Positions 1-45,000 of a stretch of 64,000 nt of DNA are shown piece after piece. The notes beneath the pieces are model-generated. The model had not been told where the DNA came from. It made no database searches and saw nothing but the letters and a program-made list of their open reading frames with translations. The position numbers were made by a program, and so were the translations under genes. Source of the stretch: Dromiciops gliroides (taxonomy: Eukaryota > Chordata > Mammalia > Microbiotheria > Microbiotheriidae); assembly GCF_019393635.1 (NCBI RefSeq), contig NC_057866.1, positions 6,745,723 through 6,809,722 of the forward strand, given 5' to 3'. Every line of letters starts with the position of its first letter. Positions within the stretch are counted from its first letter, which is position 1.

Positions 1-36
<36 letters not shown>

Positions 37-68
37 AGAGAGAGAGAGAGAGCGTGCCAGAGAGAGAG
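1..68. repeat. (TG)n followed by (AG)n microsatellite
   Basis: The window opens inside a (TG)n run (1-33), followed by (GA)n at about 38-52 and 59-68. Confidence 0.95.
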
Positions 69-784
69 CACTTCTTTCTTTTCTCTTCTTTTTTCTCCTC
101 CATCTTAAAATTAATGTCCTTGTTTGACATCCTTGTTACTGTTTTGAGGGAGTGTGGGAAAGCTGGGCTTAGGCAGAATTGCCTGTTCTGCCACCTGGAA
201 AAAAGCCTCCCTTAGATAGATTCCGAGTAGGAGCCAAGACACACAGAACATAGACACTCTCCCCAAATCCATCTTTTCATAGAATCTCTTCTTTCAAGGA
301 GCAGCTTGGGTCCCATTTTCTTATGAGGCTTCTCCTGATCCTCCCCCAACTGCTCCATGACCCCCTCCCAAATTGACTTGTCTCTAATGTTCATTCTCTG
401 TGTGACTGTTTAGGTCCTTGTTGTTTCTCCCCGTCAATTGTACATGACTCCATTTGTATTTGTGGCCCCAGAATCTAATGCATAGTAGGCACTTCATGAA
501 GGCTTGTTGAGTTACTGCACGTTTACAGTTATAAACATTGTAAGGTTGTAGCCAGAGTAACATGTGTGGAAAAAAAAGAATGTTTAGCTGTGTGTTTCCT
601 AGTTGACCCTGACCCTGTTGTCAGACTCAAAGTTGGGTGTCTGGGGTAGAGACGCAGGCACAAGGTCACCCATGATAGGGGATGTCATATGTTGTGAATC
701 AGTGATGTCAGCTCGTATAGCAATGGGGCCACCAAACCACCCACAAGGATCTCTGCATCCCACACACTGACCTAAAAACATTAA

Positions 785-900
785 CATCACCTATGTTTCC
801 TTGTGTTTTTACTTATTTTGTTAAGTATTTCCCAGTTAAATTTTTATCTAGCTCTCACCTCGCTTAGGAGTGTTGTGGGCTGTCACATAATCACCAAGTT
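785..900. mobile_element. hAT-like internal fragment
   Basis: acttattttgttaagtattt followed by cccagttaaatttttatcta and gttgtgggctgtcac resembles the interior/right half of the marsupial hAT family seen at 49.5-50.4 kb, as remembered. No termini are preserved. Confidence 0.35.
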
Positions 901-914
901 TCCTAAAGTGTGGG

Positions 915-1400
915 CTTGACTATGTCACCTCCCTCCCCTGCCCACCATAACCTACAGTGGCTCCCTGTTACCTCCAAGTAGCAAGGCCTCTGTTTGGCAC
1001 TGAAAGCCCTTCCGAACCTGGTCCTCCTCCCTTTTTTGTCTTCTCACACTCTGCTCCTTGCATTTGCCAATCCAGTGGTTCTGCCCTCCTTGCAGTCCCT
1101 CAAACACCATGCTCCATCATCTCCTTTGCATATGCCTGAAACGATTTCCATCCTCTCCTCTTAGCTCTCTTCAAGATTTGGCCCAAATCCCACCTTCTGC
1201 AGAAGGCCTTCCCTAGTCTTCTTTGCTCCTTCCTCTCTGAGATCACCTCCATCTTCTCTGCATGGATCTTGTACGTCCCTCCCAGGTCACCATCACGTGA
1301 CTAACCCATTAGAATGTGGGCTCCTGAGAACAGGAGGTGGGGCGTTGCCCGTTTTTGTATCCTCAGTGCCCACCGAAGGTTAAGCACCAATAACTAACTA
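915..1400 (+). mobile_element. LINE-2 3'-end fragment
   Basis: The order of segments follows the L2 3' end: atgtcacctccctcccctgc, acagtggctccctgttacct, a gccctt/ccaacct region, cttctgcagaaggccttccc and aatgtgggctcctgagaaca. Confidence 0.7.
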
Positions 1401-4400
1401 ATGAGCGCTTAATGACCGACATTTGCTTTAGTCAGTGATAGCTTTCTTTAACTTTCTGAAGAGCTTTTACTTGAAAATGGGAAGAGACTTGCTTTGACTC
1501 TACTAATTGTACAACTATGTAACAAATCAAAGTTACCAAGAGGCAATTTTAGCATAGAAGGGGCTGCCTTAGGATGCTGAGGACTTCCAGAGCCTCATCA
1601 AATTCATGCCAGAGCTGGAGGACCCCCATCGTGATTCAGGTCTGACTTGGACTCCAGAGTGTCTCCAGTCTCTCCTCCCTCTGAGATACCCTGATTCTGC
1701 TCAGAGGTCTGTGGACAGACCCACAGCCCCTTCCTGATACACACTGCTGCGTCACAAAGGCAGTGGTTACGGGAAGAGCCTGGAGACACCCTCTTCAGGA
1801 AGGCTGCTCCAGAAGTGGCTCCTGCAGCAAGTGTTGGACCTGGTCCAGGCATTTCTCAATGGGAAACAGGGAAAAACAACTTTTAGCAGTGGACAGGAGG
1901 AATGCACAAATCTTAGAAATACTCAGATCGTAATAGGCTTTCAGTGACCCAATCTCTTCAATTTAATCTTTTTTTTTTTTTTTTGGTGAGGCAATTGGGG
2001 TTAAGTGACTTGCCCAGGGTCCATAGCTAGTAAGTGTTAAGTGTCTGAGGCCAGATTTGAACTCAGGTCCTCCTGACTCCAGGGCCGGTGCTCTATCCAC
2101 TGCGCCACCTAGCTGCCCCACTTCAATTTAATCTTCATCTTAAAAGGCAACATTAGGAAAGGTCTAATTCAGATTAAACTGGCAACTTTTCCTGAGCTCC
2201 ATGGGAAAGCATGACTACCTCAACTTGAGCAACTTGACCAAGCCCACACACCTGTAATTAAAACCTCCAGCAACTTTAAGAGGGGATGTGTGGAAATTCC
2301 AGCCTTGTTCCTTTAGGCTGAATCACCCGTGGAGTTATGGGCTTGACTTTGTGAATCCCACCCTGGGCCAGGGAACACTAACTGACAACCCTCTTGATAT
2401 AAGGCCTCATGGAGCAGGTCCGTCCAAGTCTTGGGAAATCCCTAATTCCTTTCTAGAAAAGCATAATGCAACTTTATATTATGGAGGAGGGGACTTGTAT
2501 TTCTCGGCTAACCTGAGGCTCCCTCCAGGTTCCACTCATCTCTAGGTCTCCAGAGGCCTTCTGAGTGAGGACAGGAGTCAGCCTGCCATTTCTCTGCCTG
2601 AAATCCCCCTTCCCCACCCACAGTGTTTGGGGGTTGGGGGACACCCATCGTTAGGAAAGGCTCTGGCCACAGGCTCAGTAGGTCTCTTTAGGTCTCTGAG
2701 TCAGCTCACTTTCCACTTCTCATATCCCAGATCAAATTAAGTCTGCTCTTCAAAGGAACTTTTACTTTAGCTCAATCCAGTCACTGCATAATCCTCTTTA
2801 AATGGCTGATAGTCACACCTAAATGCAAAATCCCTCTGTCCCTTTTATCTTAGATTATTTATTTAATTTAGATTATTTTGGAGAAAACAGAAACCAAAAA
2901 GTGACTGGGCATCTCTGCCTTCTTTTAGTCATCCATCAGCATCCCATCCCTGCCAAGGTAACAGCCCAGATGCTCCTTTGAACCTGTGCTTGCCAAACAG
3001 TCTGTCTAAAAAGGCCCTTCCAAGGTATCCCTGGGTCTTCCTCATGGCCATGGCTTTTTCTGGGCTTTGGCACGCGTCTCACTAACCTCTTGTGTGCCCT
3101 TTGCCATTCTGTCACCTTCAGGACCCTGCCCTGATGTCCATCTTTGGTTACCTGGCTTATTTAGAGCCGAGCTGGTAGGTGGGTCTCCTGTACATACTCA
3201 TCCATCTCCAAACACCCACTTTTCTTCTTCATTCAAATTGTTTCACTTTGTGTCTTCAGAAAGTTCGAGCTCTGAAATCTGATCTCCGGCAAGACAAGGC
3301 CTACTTGAGACAAGGGTTGGATTTTCTTTTACTTTACTCCGTGCTGGGATTTATAATCGTCACTTTCCCTTTCTAGTGGGAATGTTGCTTTTTAATGGAG
3401 ACCATACTTTTAATGGATCTCTTATTATAAAGTTTCTCTCTCTATATATATATATGTATATATATATTAAAAATCTACATATTTCTGAAATATTTAATAT
3501 GATGTTTTATTTCCGCAGTTCACTTATTTCTCCCTTACTTACACAATACAAGAAACCCAAAATATAAATTTGCAAAATATATCTTCTAGAAAAACAAACC
3601 CAAATGTCTTGCATTCGTACTGGGCTGGGAAAAAATGCAAAAAAAAAAATCTTTTTAAAAAATAAATCAAAACTAAGATTTTATTCTGATAGCCTGTTAA
3701 GGACTTGAGTTTTGAAATAGTTATTTCCAGTAGAGAAAGGAGTATTTTTTGTTTGAAGTTTAAGTAAGCACCAAACTTGGGAAGCTTTATTTATTTTTCT
3801 TTTGCAAATCTTTCATGGTATTTGTTTATGTCATGATAATTATGAACCATACTTGTATATTTTAAAATTAATCTTTTAAATGGTTGGGTTAAGAATAGAT
3901 TAAATGGCTAAATGATGTATCTGTAATGGACAGTTACAAAGCATGTTACTTAGACTAAATTTGAAAACTCCACCTTCAGTTAAAAAAAAGATCGAGTTTC
4001 TGTGGTGGCTGAATGAGGATATTCATTTTTCATAGTTCATTTTTAGATAAAGTGACATCCATAAAAATGGAGAAAAGGGCATTCAAGCCCAATGATACCC
4101 AAATTCCTTCTCACCAGTGGCCAGATTTGGGAGGGTCTATCTCAGTCAGAATCCTAACAAACAGAAAGAACATTGGGAAGACATGCTTAGAATGGTGGTC
4201 AATGGGAGAGATGTTGTGAGTGGCATTTTCCCCACTGGCTGTGCAGCTCGTTCTGCCATTAAGGCCTTCTGCTTTCAGGGGCACTAAATTATGCCTTTGA
4301 AGTCACTTGAAGCTCAGCAAGCTTTGGGTTAAAACATCATCACCAGCTGGGAAAGAATTGACTTTGATTGGATGGAAGGAATTCCAAAGAGGTCAATAGC

Positions 4401-4563
4401 TGCCTTGATGCCCCATGTGGGATGGCATCCACGTTCTTTCTCAGCACCATTTCTCAAGCCATCTTCTCTCCCTTGGAGAGCAAGGAGGCTTCTTGTCTCT
4501 GGGTGCCCAAGCCCTCGGTATGCCCTAGCCAGCTAACGTGGAATTGTCTTGTCTGGTTTGCAG
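1401..4563 (+). other. CPT1A: CPT1A intron 3 (3' part)
   Basis: No exon encoding CPT1A residues before 95 is visible. Apart from the SINE at 1969-2119 and a short (AT)n near 3441-3468, the sequence looks like ordinary unique or anciently repeated intron. Confidence 0.7.
1969..2119 (-). repeat. WSINE1-like SINE
   Basis: The reverse-complement copy runs from a T run to ccacctagctgcccc. It includes the tRNA-like B-box region (ttgaactcaggtcctcctga). Confidence 0.9.
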
Positions 4564-36977
<32,414 letters not shown>

Positions 36978-37582
36978 TTCCAGTCATGCCCAGGAGGAAA
37001 CGGAACTCTTCTGAGAAACCAAATAAGACGAGACATTGTGTTCTTTTTATGTAGTCGAGGGTCAGAAGTTGCTCTTTTCCAGAGAGGAATAGGGTCTTTT
37101 TATATATATATAAAGAGAGAGGGAGAGCGCAGAGTATATTGTATGAAGAAGTATAATTTTGCTACTTCTAGGTATGTCCTAATTATGTGAATGCTTGATT
37201 TTTTCCCCTAAAGTCTTTGTCTTGCTTAAATTTAATTAATGAAGGGATTGAAGTATTGTCAAATTAATGTAAGTAGAGGAATTTTGATGTAATATATATG
37301 TTGGGAACAGAAATATCATGTTTCCTCAATTGTGACTGTATATCAGGTACTTATGGGCATTTAACTCCTGTTATCAGAACAGTTATATATATACATTATA
37401 TATTTTAAAAATTATTTAAATTGGAAGTGTAACCAATGGACATAGCCATGTCATGCACTAACCAAGAATGGGGCAGCTCTTTGGCACAAGCTTTTGCCAT
37501 GATGGATCGCTTGGTTACTTACACTACCTAAGAGAATAACAGCCCCCTCTATTTGCTTCATCTCTAGTTTTATTGATATGGG

Positions 37583-37588
37583 AATAAA
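37583..37588 (+). terminator. CPT1A: Possible proximal polyadenylation signal of CPT1A
   Basis: An AATAAA hexamer lies about 600 bp after the stop codon. Its use would give a short-UTR isoform; use is not shown by the sequence. Confidence 0.4.
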
Positions 37589-39140
37589 CCTTGAGTGTAT
37601 TTATAACCCCAGTGCCTTAAAAATGAAAGGTCCACAACACAAGAAAAGTCTTATACAGATTGTATTATAACTGTAAAGTTTATTGCTGAATTGTGGGATT
37701 ACAAATTCCATTCTTTCATCTTTGTTTTTTCCACTTGGGTTCAGCCCTGGAATGAGCTTGCTGGCAGAATATGAAACACCCTTTACAGGCAGGCATGTGT
37801 GTCTGGTTTTCTCCTCCCACAAAAAGTCCAGCTTCCTCGGGAGAGGAAGAGGCCACATCAATCAGCTTTCCCTGTTTGGGATCCCCTCCTCCCCAAATTG
37901 GGAGCATGGCATTGGCTAGAGCAGCAGAGTGGCCATCTGTGGTTACCAGTGGGGTGCTGCTCTGTAGAAGCAAATGTAACAGGGCTCTATGATGGCTGAA
38001 GGAAGAGAAACTTTGATGGGAAGGGAGGGAAGGAAAGCAGAGTGGAGGTATCCCAAATGTAAATCTTAGCCCAGCAGGATTGCCTTTGGAACTGAAGTGA
38101 TGAGAGAGAGAGAGAGAGAGAGAGAATGCAAGCAGAACAAAACAAAACAAAAAGCCCTAATCTCTCTCATTCCCAAAGGAAGAGAGTACCAGGTGCTAGA
38201 TGACTGTGGTTTGTAAAGAACCTAGAACACTTTGAGTGCTGGGCTAGAGCCAACTTCATAGGAGGGGTCGGACTGATTTTTGTTTTAAAGGCACTAAATC
38301 CTCACTGGTCTTTGATATCAGAGTTAAAGATCATGGAACTCTATCACCACTGCCACTGGGCTGGGCTGACAGTGTTCATTTTCTTCCAATGGTGTGTTTA
38401 ATTTGGCATCACCTGGTCCGGCTTGGGTTGGCCTCCTCTGAGAGGTTTGCACTCCACTGATACACAGAAAGGGCTGAACATTCAGAGCCCATGGAAGGCA
38501 CCTGCTGACAAGCACATGCAGGTTTTGCATATGTATATATCGTACTACAGGCATCCCACTCAAATGGGCCAAAGAAATTCTCTCTTTTTTTTTTAAGTAA
38601 AAATAAAAGGATTGGGTTTAGTGTCTGGGAAAAAAAAAACCCATGAGAAAAAGCCTATACTGCAGGCAGCCAGTGGGACATTAAATCAGACCACTGCAAG
38701 AACCCTCCAGCCATTCATTCTGGGCTGTAGAAATCATGCACTATTTATATTGACCACTGACCAATCTGTATTACAATAACACTTAAATTGTATTAGCTTG
38801 TTAGAGAGATTTTATTTTTAAAGATAGTGTTTGGGCTTGACTCTCAGGTTTTAAATGTTTCAAATGTAATTGTAGTTAATCAGAGCAGTTATCAATGCAA
38901 CTTTACATTCTTTGAGAGAATGTAAATATAATTGGCACAGAAAGAGTCAGTTTTTCTTGTACATGTTGAAAGGGGCAATAAGAGTGTCATGTATTTAATT
39001 TTTATTTAGAAGAGATCCAGATTCTTACAGTGGAGATATGGTTTGTATTGATTGCTCTCTTGGAATGTCCACTGCATGTAAATAGAATATGCTCTTTGGG
39101 ATGTAAATCTTGGAAATTCGCCGTGAATTAGGCTCTCATT

Positions 39141-39146
39141 AATAAA
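39141..39146 (+). terminator. CPT1A: Likely main polyadenylation signal of CPT1A
   Basis: An AATAAA hexamer in AT-rich DNA is followed within ~35 bp by GT-rich sequence (cagtactgtttgtttggc), a reasonable downstream element. Repeat-free sequence upstream and repeats downstream support this as the transcript end. Confidence 0.6.
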
Positions 39147-39595
39147 GAAATTAACCTCAGTCTTCAGCAGTACTGTTTGTTTGGCACATTTTCCCAGTGG
39201 AGTGAGGTGGTTTATAAACATGACATCATCCCATGTATCCCAGGCTCAGACTTCCCAGCAATTTTCACCACACTTGAGATGTAACATGAACTTAAGTACA
39301 GAAAAAGGCTTCTGAAAAGTCGCTCCACACCACTGATGCTTTGGCCCAGCCATGCCACTAGTGACCATGGACTCCAAGGAGTTCAGTGACAGAAAGTGAA
39401 TACCCCTAGATATTCTGCAACAGCCTTTTTTGTGGTAGCAAAACATCTTAAACAAATTGTGATCATGGGATCGTAGATTGAGGGTTGGTAGATACCTTAG
39501 CAGTCATCTTGTCCAGGGGACTCAAAGAGATGTTATTGACCAAGGTTATACAGGTCAAGCCGAAGAGTGGGGATTTGAACCCTGGACCTTTGGCT

Positions 39596-39813
39596 TTTGC
39601 TCAGTCACTTCAGTTGTGTCTGATTCTTTGCGACCCCATTTGGGGTTTTCTTGGCAAAGATACCAGAGTGGTCTGCCAACTCATTTTACAGATGAGGGAA
39701 CTGAGGCAAACAGGGTGAAGTGATTTGCACAGGGCCACACAATGTCTGAGGCTGGATTTGAACCCAGGCCCTCCTTACTCCAGGCCGAGCACTCTATCCA
39801 CCATGCCACCTAG
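39596..39813 (-). repeat. Mar1-type CORE-SINE
   Basis: cagtcacttcagttgtgtct, tttgcgaccccatttggggt, the CORE (cattttacagatgagggaac) and the head (ccaggccgagcactctatcc) appear in order. Confidence 0.88.
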
Positions 39814-39897
39814 AGTCACAATTTGGCTCCAAACCCATTGTGTTGTCGACCCTACATTGCAGATGTAATGGAAGATTGCAATACATTTGAAATGACA

Positions 39898-39903
39898 AAT
39901 AAA
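39898..39903 (+). terminator. CPT1A: Possible distal polyadenylation signal of CPT1A
   Basis: AATAAA followed by gacttgtttc could end an extended UTR. The extension would include an antisense Mar1 copy at 39596-39813, which makes it less likely to be ancestral. Confidence 0.3.
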
Positions 39904-40632
39904 GACTTGTTTCAGAAAAACCTAAGAAGAATTCTGTGAAATGATTCAAAAGGAGGAGAAAAGAACCAGGGGCACAATATTTGTACAATACATTACACAA
40001 TTAGGCAATGACTATAACTGTGTAAGTGAAAATGCTAAGGGTCTGCTGACCCCAAATCAATTGCAGTGTCCATTCTTGGTCCCAAAGAGCATGTGGCAGA
40101 CCCTCTCCCTCTCAGCAGAGAGGAGAGGGAGGAGATAAAGCTTGCATCGCTTCAAGATGGCCTCCTGGTTACCAAGGAGGGAGGGTTGACTGGGGTTGGG
40201 GGTGGGGAGGTGACTGACTTTGGGGAATGACTGAAAAAAAAGGCATTTAAATAAATATATATGTATATATACATACATACACATGCGCGTGCACACACAC
40301 ACACACACAACCTGAAATCTTTGCCACCCTAAAAAGGCCTCAGAACCACCAAAGTAAGCAAGCTTGATTCTAGGGGCAGCACAAGCCGATGGCTCACCTT
40401 GAGGAGGGGAGTGACTGAGCTTGAGGAATCTCACTGGCAGCCAGGTGGAAGATGGAGCTGAGCGGAGAGTCTTGGGGCAGGGAGACCAACCTGGGGGCTA
40501 TGAAAGCAGGCCAGGTGGGAGCATCTGCTCCAGGCCCTAGAGACAGCTACCAAGAGAATACAGTGCTCAACCTAAAGGAGCTTATATTCTAGGGGTAGTG
40601 GTGCTTGGGGGAGTAGACAGCCTATATAAACA

Positions 40633-40838
40633 CGATGGGGTAGTTAGGTGGTTTAGTGGATAGGCCTCAAACACTTATTAGCAGTGTGACCCTGGGCGAG
40701 TCACTTCACCCTGTTTGCCTCAGTTTCCTCATCTATAAAATGAGCTGGAGAAGAAAATGGCAAAACACTCCAGTATCTCCGCCAAGAAAAACCCCAACAT
40801 CATCAGATTTGACTGAAATGACTCAACAACAAAAAATA
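40633..40838 (+). repeat. Mar1-type CORE-SINE, head partly deleted
   Basis: ggggtagttaggtggtttag, cctcagtttcctcatctata and ccagtatctccgccaagaaa show a sense copy, with an internal loss between the head and the ctcaaacacttattagc segment. Confidence 0.85.
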
Positions 40839-41077
40839 CACCAGATATACAAAATGCGTGCCTTTGAGTCCTGCTTCTCTGCATCAGTTCATATAAATCT
40901 AATGTTTCTCTGAATTTTCATTATAAGGAATTTATATTTGACAGATAGATGGGTAGGGATAGAACTTAGGCATAAATAAATGAATTTTAGGAAATAATCG
41001 AGAGCAAAAACTAAATGGGGAGGGAAGTCATATCTCTAATGATAGTGAAATCAACCCACGAGTTTTGGTTTTTTGTT

Positions 41078-41223
41078 TGGTTTTTTTTTGGTGGGGCAAT
41101 GAGGGTTGTGACTTGTCCAGGGTCAAACAGCTAGTAAGTGTCAAGTGTCTGAGGCTGGATTTGAACTCAGGTCCTCCTGAATTCAGGACCAGTGCTTTAT
41201 CCACTGTGCTACCTAGCTTCCCC
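41078..41223 (-). repeat. WSINE1-like SINE
   Basis: A reverse-complement copy (gtggggcaatgagggttgtg to ctacctagcttcccc). A MIR-like fragment follows immediately. Confidence 0.88.
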
Positions 41224-41422
41224 ACCATGAGCATTTATTAAATGCCTACTATGAGCCAGGCGCTGTGGTGGACACTAGGGATACCAATATAAAGAATGCA
41301 CTGATCCCAACAGAAAGGGCCTGGGGGCTGAAAGGTTCTGCATTGGAAGTGAAGAGGGAGTACTTTCACATCTGTAGCAGGATAGTTTGTAGAGGTGGAA
41401 AATAGATTGTTCAATGGGGGGG

Positions 41423-41572
41423 GGGGCAGCTAGGTGGCGCAGTGAATAAAGCACCAACCCTGGATTCAGGAGGAGGACCTGAGTTCAAATTTGGCCTCAG
41501 ACACTTGACACTTACTAGCTGTGTGACCCTGGGCAAGTCACTTAACCCTCATTTGCCCCACACAAAAAAAAC
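41423..41572 (+). repeat. WSINE1-like SINE
   Basis: A sense copy with a G-run start and a 3 bp duplication (aggaggaggacc). It ends in a short A-tail. Confidence 0.9.
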
Positions 41573-42039
41573 CATTTGAGGAACAGCTACTAGGCTGGTT
41601 TTGTGCATGAAGGGAAATAATGATGACATTCTGGAAAGGTAGATGGGAGCCACAGTGTGCAAAGCTTTACTGTGGTACAGGGAAAGAGTACTGCATTCGG
41701 AGTCCAAGGAACCGAGTTCAAATGCTGGCTCTGACATGTGAGCAATCACTAATCTTCCTTGGATTTCACTTCATAAAAGAGAGAAGTATGTGCTGGACCA
41801 CCCACCCAGAGGGATTTTCTCATCTCTCCAATGATCTCTTCATTGCTAAAATCTACAGGTCATTTTCTCAACCCTTCTCCTTCCATTCCTCTTGGCAGCC
41901 TTGTATACTCTCCGTGGCCCTCGCCTCCTGGACACTCGATGTCCCTTTCTCCTCCTCCCTCTCCTCCGACTCCTCTTCAGTCTCTGCCCTGCCTCCTGCT
42001 TTCCTCTTCTCTCTCTCCAAAGCTTTCTCCACTGGGCCA

Positions 42040-42640
42040 CCCTGTTGCCACATTAGTTTCCAAGTCTCACGATTGTGCTTCAAAGGTGTGTCCCATTCTT
42101 TCTTCAAGCACACAGCCTTCATTCACTTCCCACCTGGCCTACTGCCATAGCCCCCAGGTTGGTCTCCCTGCCCCAAGACTCTCCCCTCAGCTCCATCTTC
42201 CACCTGGCTGCCAGTGATATTCCTCAAGCTCAGTCACTCCCCTCCTCAAGGTGAGCCATCGGCTTGTGCTGCCCCTAGAATCAAATGCAAAGGCCTTTGC
42301 TTTAAGCTTTAAGCTTTAAGCCCCAGTGCGCCAGGCTGCCCCTCCAGACAACACCCATCAGTCTCTGTCACACGCTCGTCGGTCCAGTTTCTCACATGTG
42401 CTATTGGCATTCCTCCATCTACTCTAGGCTGTCCTTGACTGCCAGAGAGGTTCATTCTCCCCCTAGCTTCCTAGCCCTCCCTCCTGACAAAGGCAGCCCA
42501 TGGCCCCTGACGCTGGCGGCTCTCGAGTCAGGAAGGCCTTCCCGACATCCAGCCAGAATTGGCCCTTTTTACTCTTTTGGTCTTGGACCCCCAAGTGCCT
42601 GGCACATAGTAGGGACTCAATTGATGCTAGGCATCCCTTT
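42040..42640 (+). mobile_element. LINE-2 3'-end fragment
   Basis: Pyrimidine-rich sequence with ctcagtcactcccctcctca, caaatgcaaaggcctttgct and a terminal tgcctggcacatagtaggga matches the L2 3' end. A short tandem triplet (gctttaa x3) sits at about 42299-42320. Confidence 0.6.
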
Positions 42641-42742
42641 TGTCAGGCTCATAGATCCCAATTCATCTCAGCCGTTCCAAGAAGATTGATGGGCAACATT
42701 TTCTAGGCAGAATTCTCTAAATGGAAACCTTGGTATTTTATT

Positions 42743-42921
42743 GTTTGTTTGTTTTGGTTTTTGGTGAGGCAATTGGGGTTAATTGACTTGCCCAGGGTCA
42801 CACAGCTAGTAGTGTTAAGTGTTTGAGACTGGATTTGAACTCAGGTCCTCCTGACTCCAGGGCCAGTGCTCTATCCTCTGCACCACCTAGCTGCCCCTTG
42901 TTCTGTTTGTTTTTTGTTAAG
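42743..42921 (-). repeat. WSINE1-like SINE with extra 5' segment
   Basis: SINE sequence ends at about 42898 (ctagctgcccc), but the 14 bp duplication CTTGGTATTTTATT lies at 42729-42742 and 42922-42935. This leaves ~23 bp of non-SINE, T-rich (A-rich on the SINE strand) sequence inside the insertion. Confidence 0.88.
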
Positions 42922-43204
42922 CTTGGTATTTTATTAGGGGGATCTATTAGGGCCACAGTAGGATCACAGCTGCAATAGGATCAAAGGCCTTCCAGCCCAA
43001 CTCCCTCTTCGTACAGAGGATGTCACAGAAGCCCAAAGAGGGGAAGGGCGTTAGAGCCCCGATGAGCGGCCCCCAGAGCTTGGGATGCATACTGCTTTCT
43101 CGGACATCCCAGGAGGCGATTCAAGGTCAGGGTTTGCAAAGTCCCTCCCGGGCCTAAAGGGCCTGAAATTGACCCTGAGGCCCTCCCTGCCCTGGGACAG
43201 GAGG

Positions 43205-43640
43205 AGGAGTGTTCATTTCATCTGGGGCGGTTCCCGGCGCTCCCTGAGCCCCCGCCCTGCAAGGGGCTCACTTTCTCCAGGCTGGGGGGGAGGGGCGGGG
43301 GACCTGAAGCGACCGGCCCCTCCCCCTCCGCGGGCCCAACGGTCCTTCTCCCCTCCTCCCTTCCCCCGCCAACGGTCGCCCCCTTCCCAACGGGCGCGCG
43401 CTAGGGGGACGGTTGGTGCGAGAGCGCGTGGCTCCCCTGCCCACCGCAGCCGGGGCGCGCGCGACGTGACGCGCGCAGGGCGCCGGGCTCGCTCCCGCGC
43501 TCGCTCCCGGGCTGGTTGCGGGCACGCGGCGGCGGCAGCGCAGTCGTTCCCGGTTCCCCTCGTCCCCGTCCCTGTCCCGGTCCTTTGTCCTCGGCGGCTC
43601 TTCCGTGGCTTTGCCGGGAGCCCCGGCCCCGCGGTGGGTA
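43205..43640 (+). promoter_or_regulatory. TESMIN: CpG island, probable TESMIN promoter
   Basis: This is the only dense CpG cluster in the window (peak about 43385-43640, with gcgcgcgc and gcggcggc runs), against a CpG-poor background. It lies 1.7-2.1 kb upstream of the first TESMIN coding exon and just downstream of CPT1A. No TATA box is evident. A TGACG half-CRE sits near 43467 (cgacgtgacgcgc). Assignment to TESMIN is by position. Confidence 0.75.
43500..43633 (+). other. TESMIN: Putative TESMIN non-coding first exon (3' border only)
   Basis: A good donor (CCGCG|gtgggt) at 43633/43634 inside the CpG island could splice to the acceptor at 45331. The transcription start cannot be placed from sequence; the left border is a guess. 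Confidence 0.35.
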
Positions 43641-44847
43641 TCCCGGGCCTCAGTTTCCCTCGGGTAAAAGGAGCCCCCTTGACTGTGTGACTCCGGGCTA
43701 GTGGCTGGACCTCTCTGAGTGCTTGGAGGGTGGTTCCACACTGGGAGGACCCGGCATTAGCCGGACACCCCTCCCCTTGCTTCCCAAACCCCATCGAAGC
43801 CCACTCCTGGACCGAGGGGTCGCCCCTGCCTCCTCGTGGCTGGGGGATCCTAGACAAGGCGCCACAGCTGGACAGCGCTTCCACACTGGGAGGACCCGAT
43901 GTCAATGAAATCGCAGGTTCCCCCCCCTCCTCTACCCCGCCCCCCACCAAGGTCCGCATCCTGTTGTCATGGAAGGGGGGAGGGTCCAGAGCTCGGACCG
44001 GAGCCTGTATCCTCACACTGACAAAATTTCGGAGCCAGGACAGAGGAAGGGGGGGGGGATGGGGGCAGCCCCCCTGCCCCAAGTCCTGAGAGAAGAGGGT
44101 GGGGACAGAGAGAATCATAGGGAGAGAGGTGGAGGCGAGCCGGAGGTCAGGGCAGGAAACTGAGGCCCACAAAGGCAGGGCATTTGCTCAGGGTCACACA
44201 GGGGTTTGTACCTGAGTGGGTGTCATAGGTCTGTGGCCCAGGGGCTTTGCCAGAGAGACCTCAGACAAGTTCCATCCCCTCAGGGGGTCCAGGGGTCCCA
44301 ACTTCCGTGTCTCTGGGGAGGCTAGAGAGGCAGTGTGACCCCTAAGAAAGAGGCCTCGGCTCTGGTCCTGGCTTGGAAGCCCCGGGTTCCAGTTTGACTC
44401 TAGCACATACTCCCTGGGTTACTGACCTTGACAAGCCTCAGCTGCCTCGTTTGTAAGGTGACAGTGTCGGGCAGCAGCCTCCTGCAGCCCTGGAGGTCGC
44501 TCAATCTGTGACCCTGATTAGGTCTATGGGCTTCCCCTGGGAATGTCTGACCTGGGGACCCCTGGCCCTGGAGGGGGTGGCATCTAAAACATGATCCCAA
44601 CAATGTAACACTGCTAAGGTAGCCACTGCAGCATCCATTTTACAGATGAGGAAACCACACTCGGGTGGTGTCACAGGTGGGATTTGAACCCGGGTCGCTC
44701 AAACAGTCCAGACTATCCAAGGATAGAATGGCCTGCCTCTGGAATAAGGCTTCCCTTCCCTAGAAGTCTAGAGATGGCCTGACTACCTCCCTTGGGTGGG
44801 TGGGGTGTTAGAGAAGGACTCCTACTCCCTCTTCAAGAAGAGTTGGG

Positions 44848-45000
44848 GGGCAGCTAGCTGGTGCAGTGGATAGAGCACCAGCCCTGGAGTCAGGAGGACC
44901 TGAGTTCAAATCCAGCCTCAGACACTTAACACTTACTAGCTGTGTGACCCTGGGCAAGTCACTTAACCCTCATTGCCCTGCCCCCCCCCCAAAAAAAAAT
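44848..45000 (+). repeat. WSINE1-like SINE
   Basis: A sense copy (ggcagctagctggtgcagtg) ending in a C-run then an A-run. It lies between the CpG island and the first TESMIN coding exon. Confidence 0.9.

Larger units (their letters stand above)
36978..39165 (+). other. CPT1A: CPT1A 3' untranslated region
   Basis: No coding potential follows the CPT1A stop. The stretch is AT-rich with a TA run near 37100, an (AG) run at 38102-38124 and T-rich segments, and it is free of WSINE1-like insertions, unlike most flanking DNA. An AATAAA at 39141-39146 gives a ~2.2 kb UTR, in line with the long UTR of mammalian CPT1A. The exact 3' end is inferred. Confidence 0.75.

Noticed and set aside
43213..44172. 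319-codon minus-strand open frame (and 201-codon plus-strand frame at 43085-43690)
   Set aside because: They fall in the CpG island, where high GC removes stop codons on all frames. Composition is low-complexity Arg/Pro/Gly/Ala, both strands are open at once, and no domain is recognisable.
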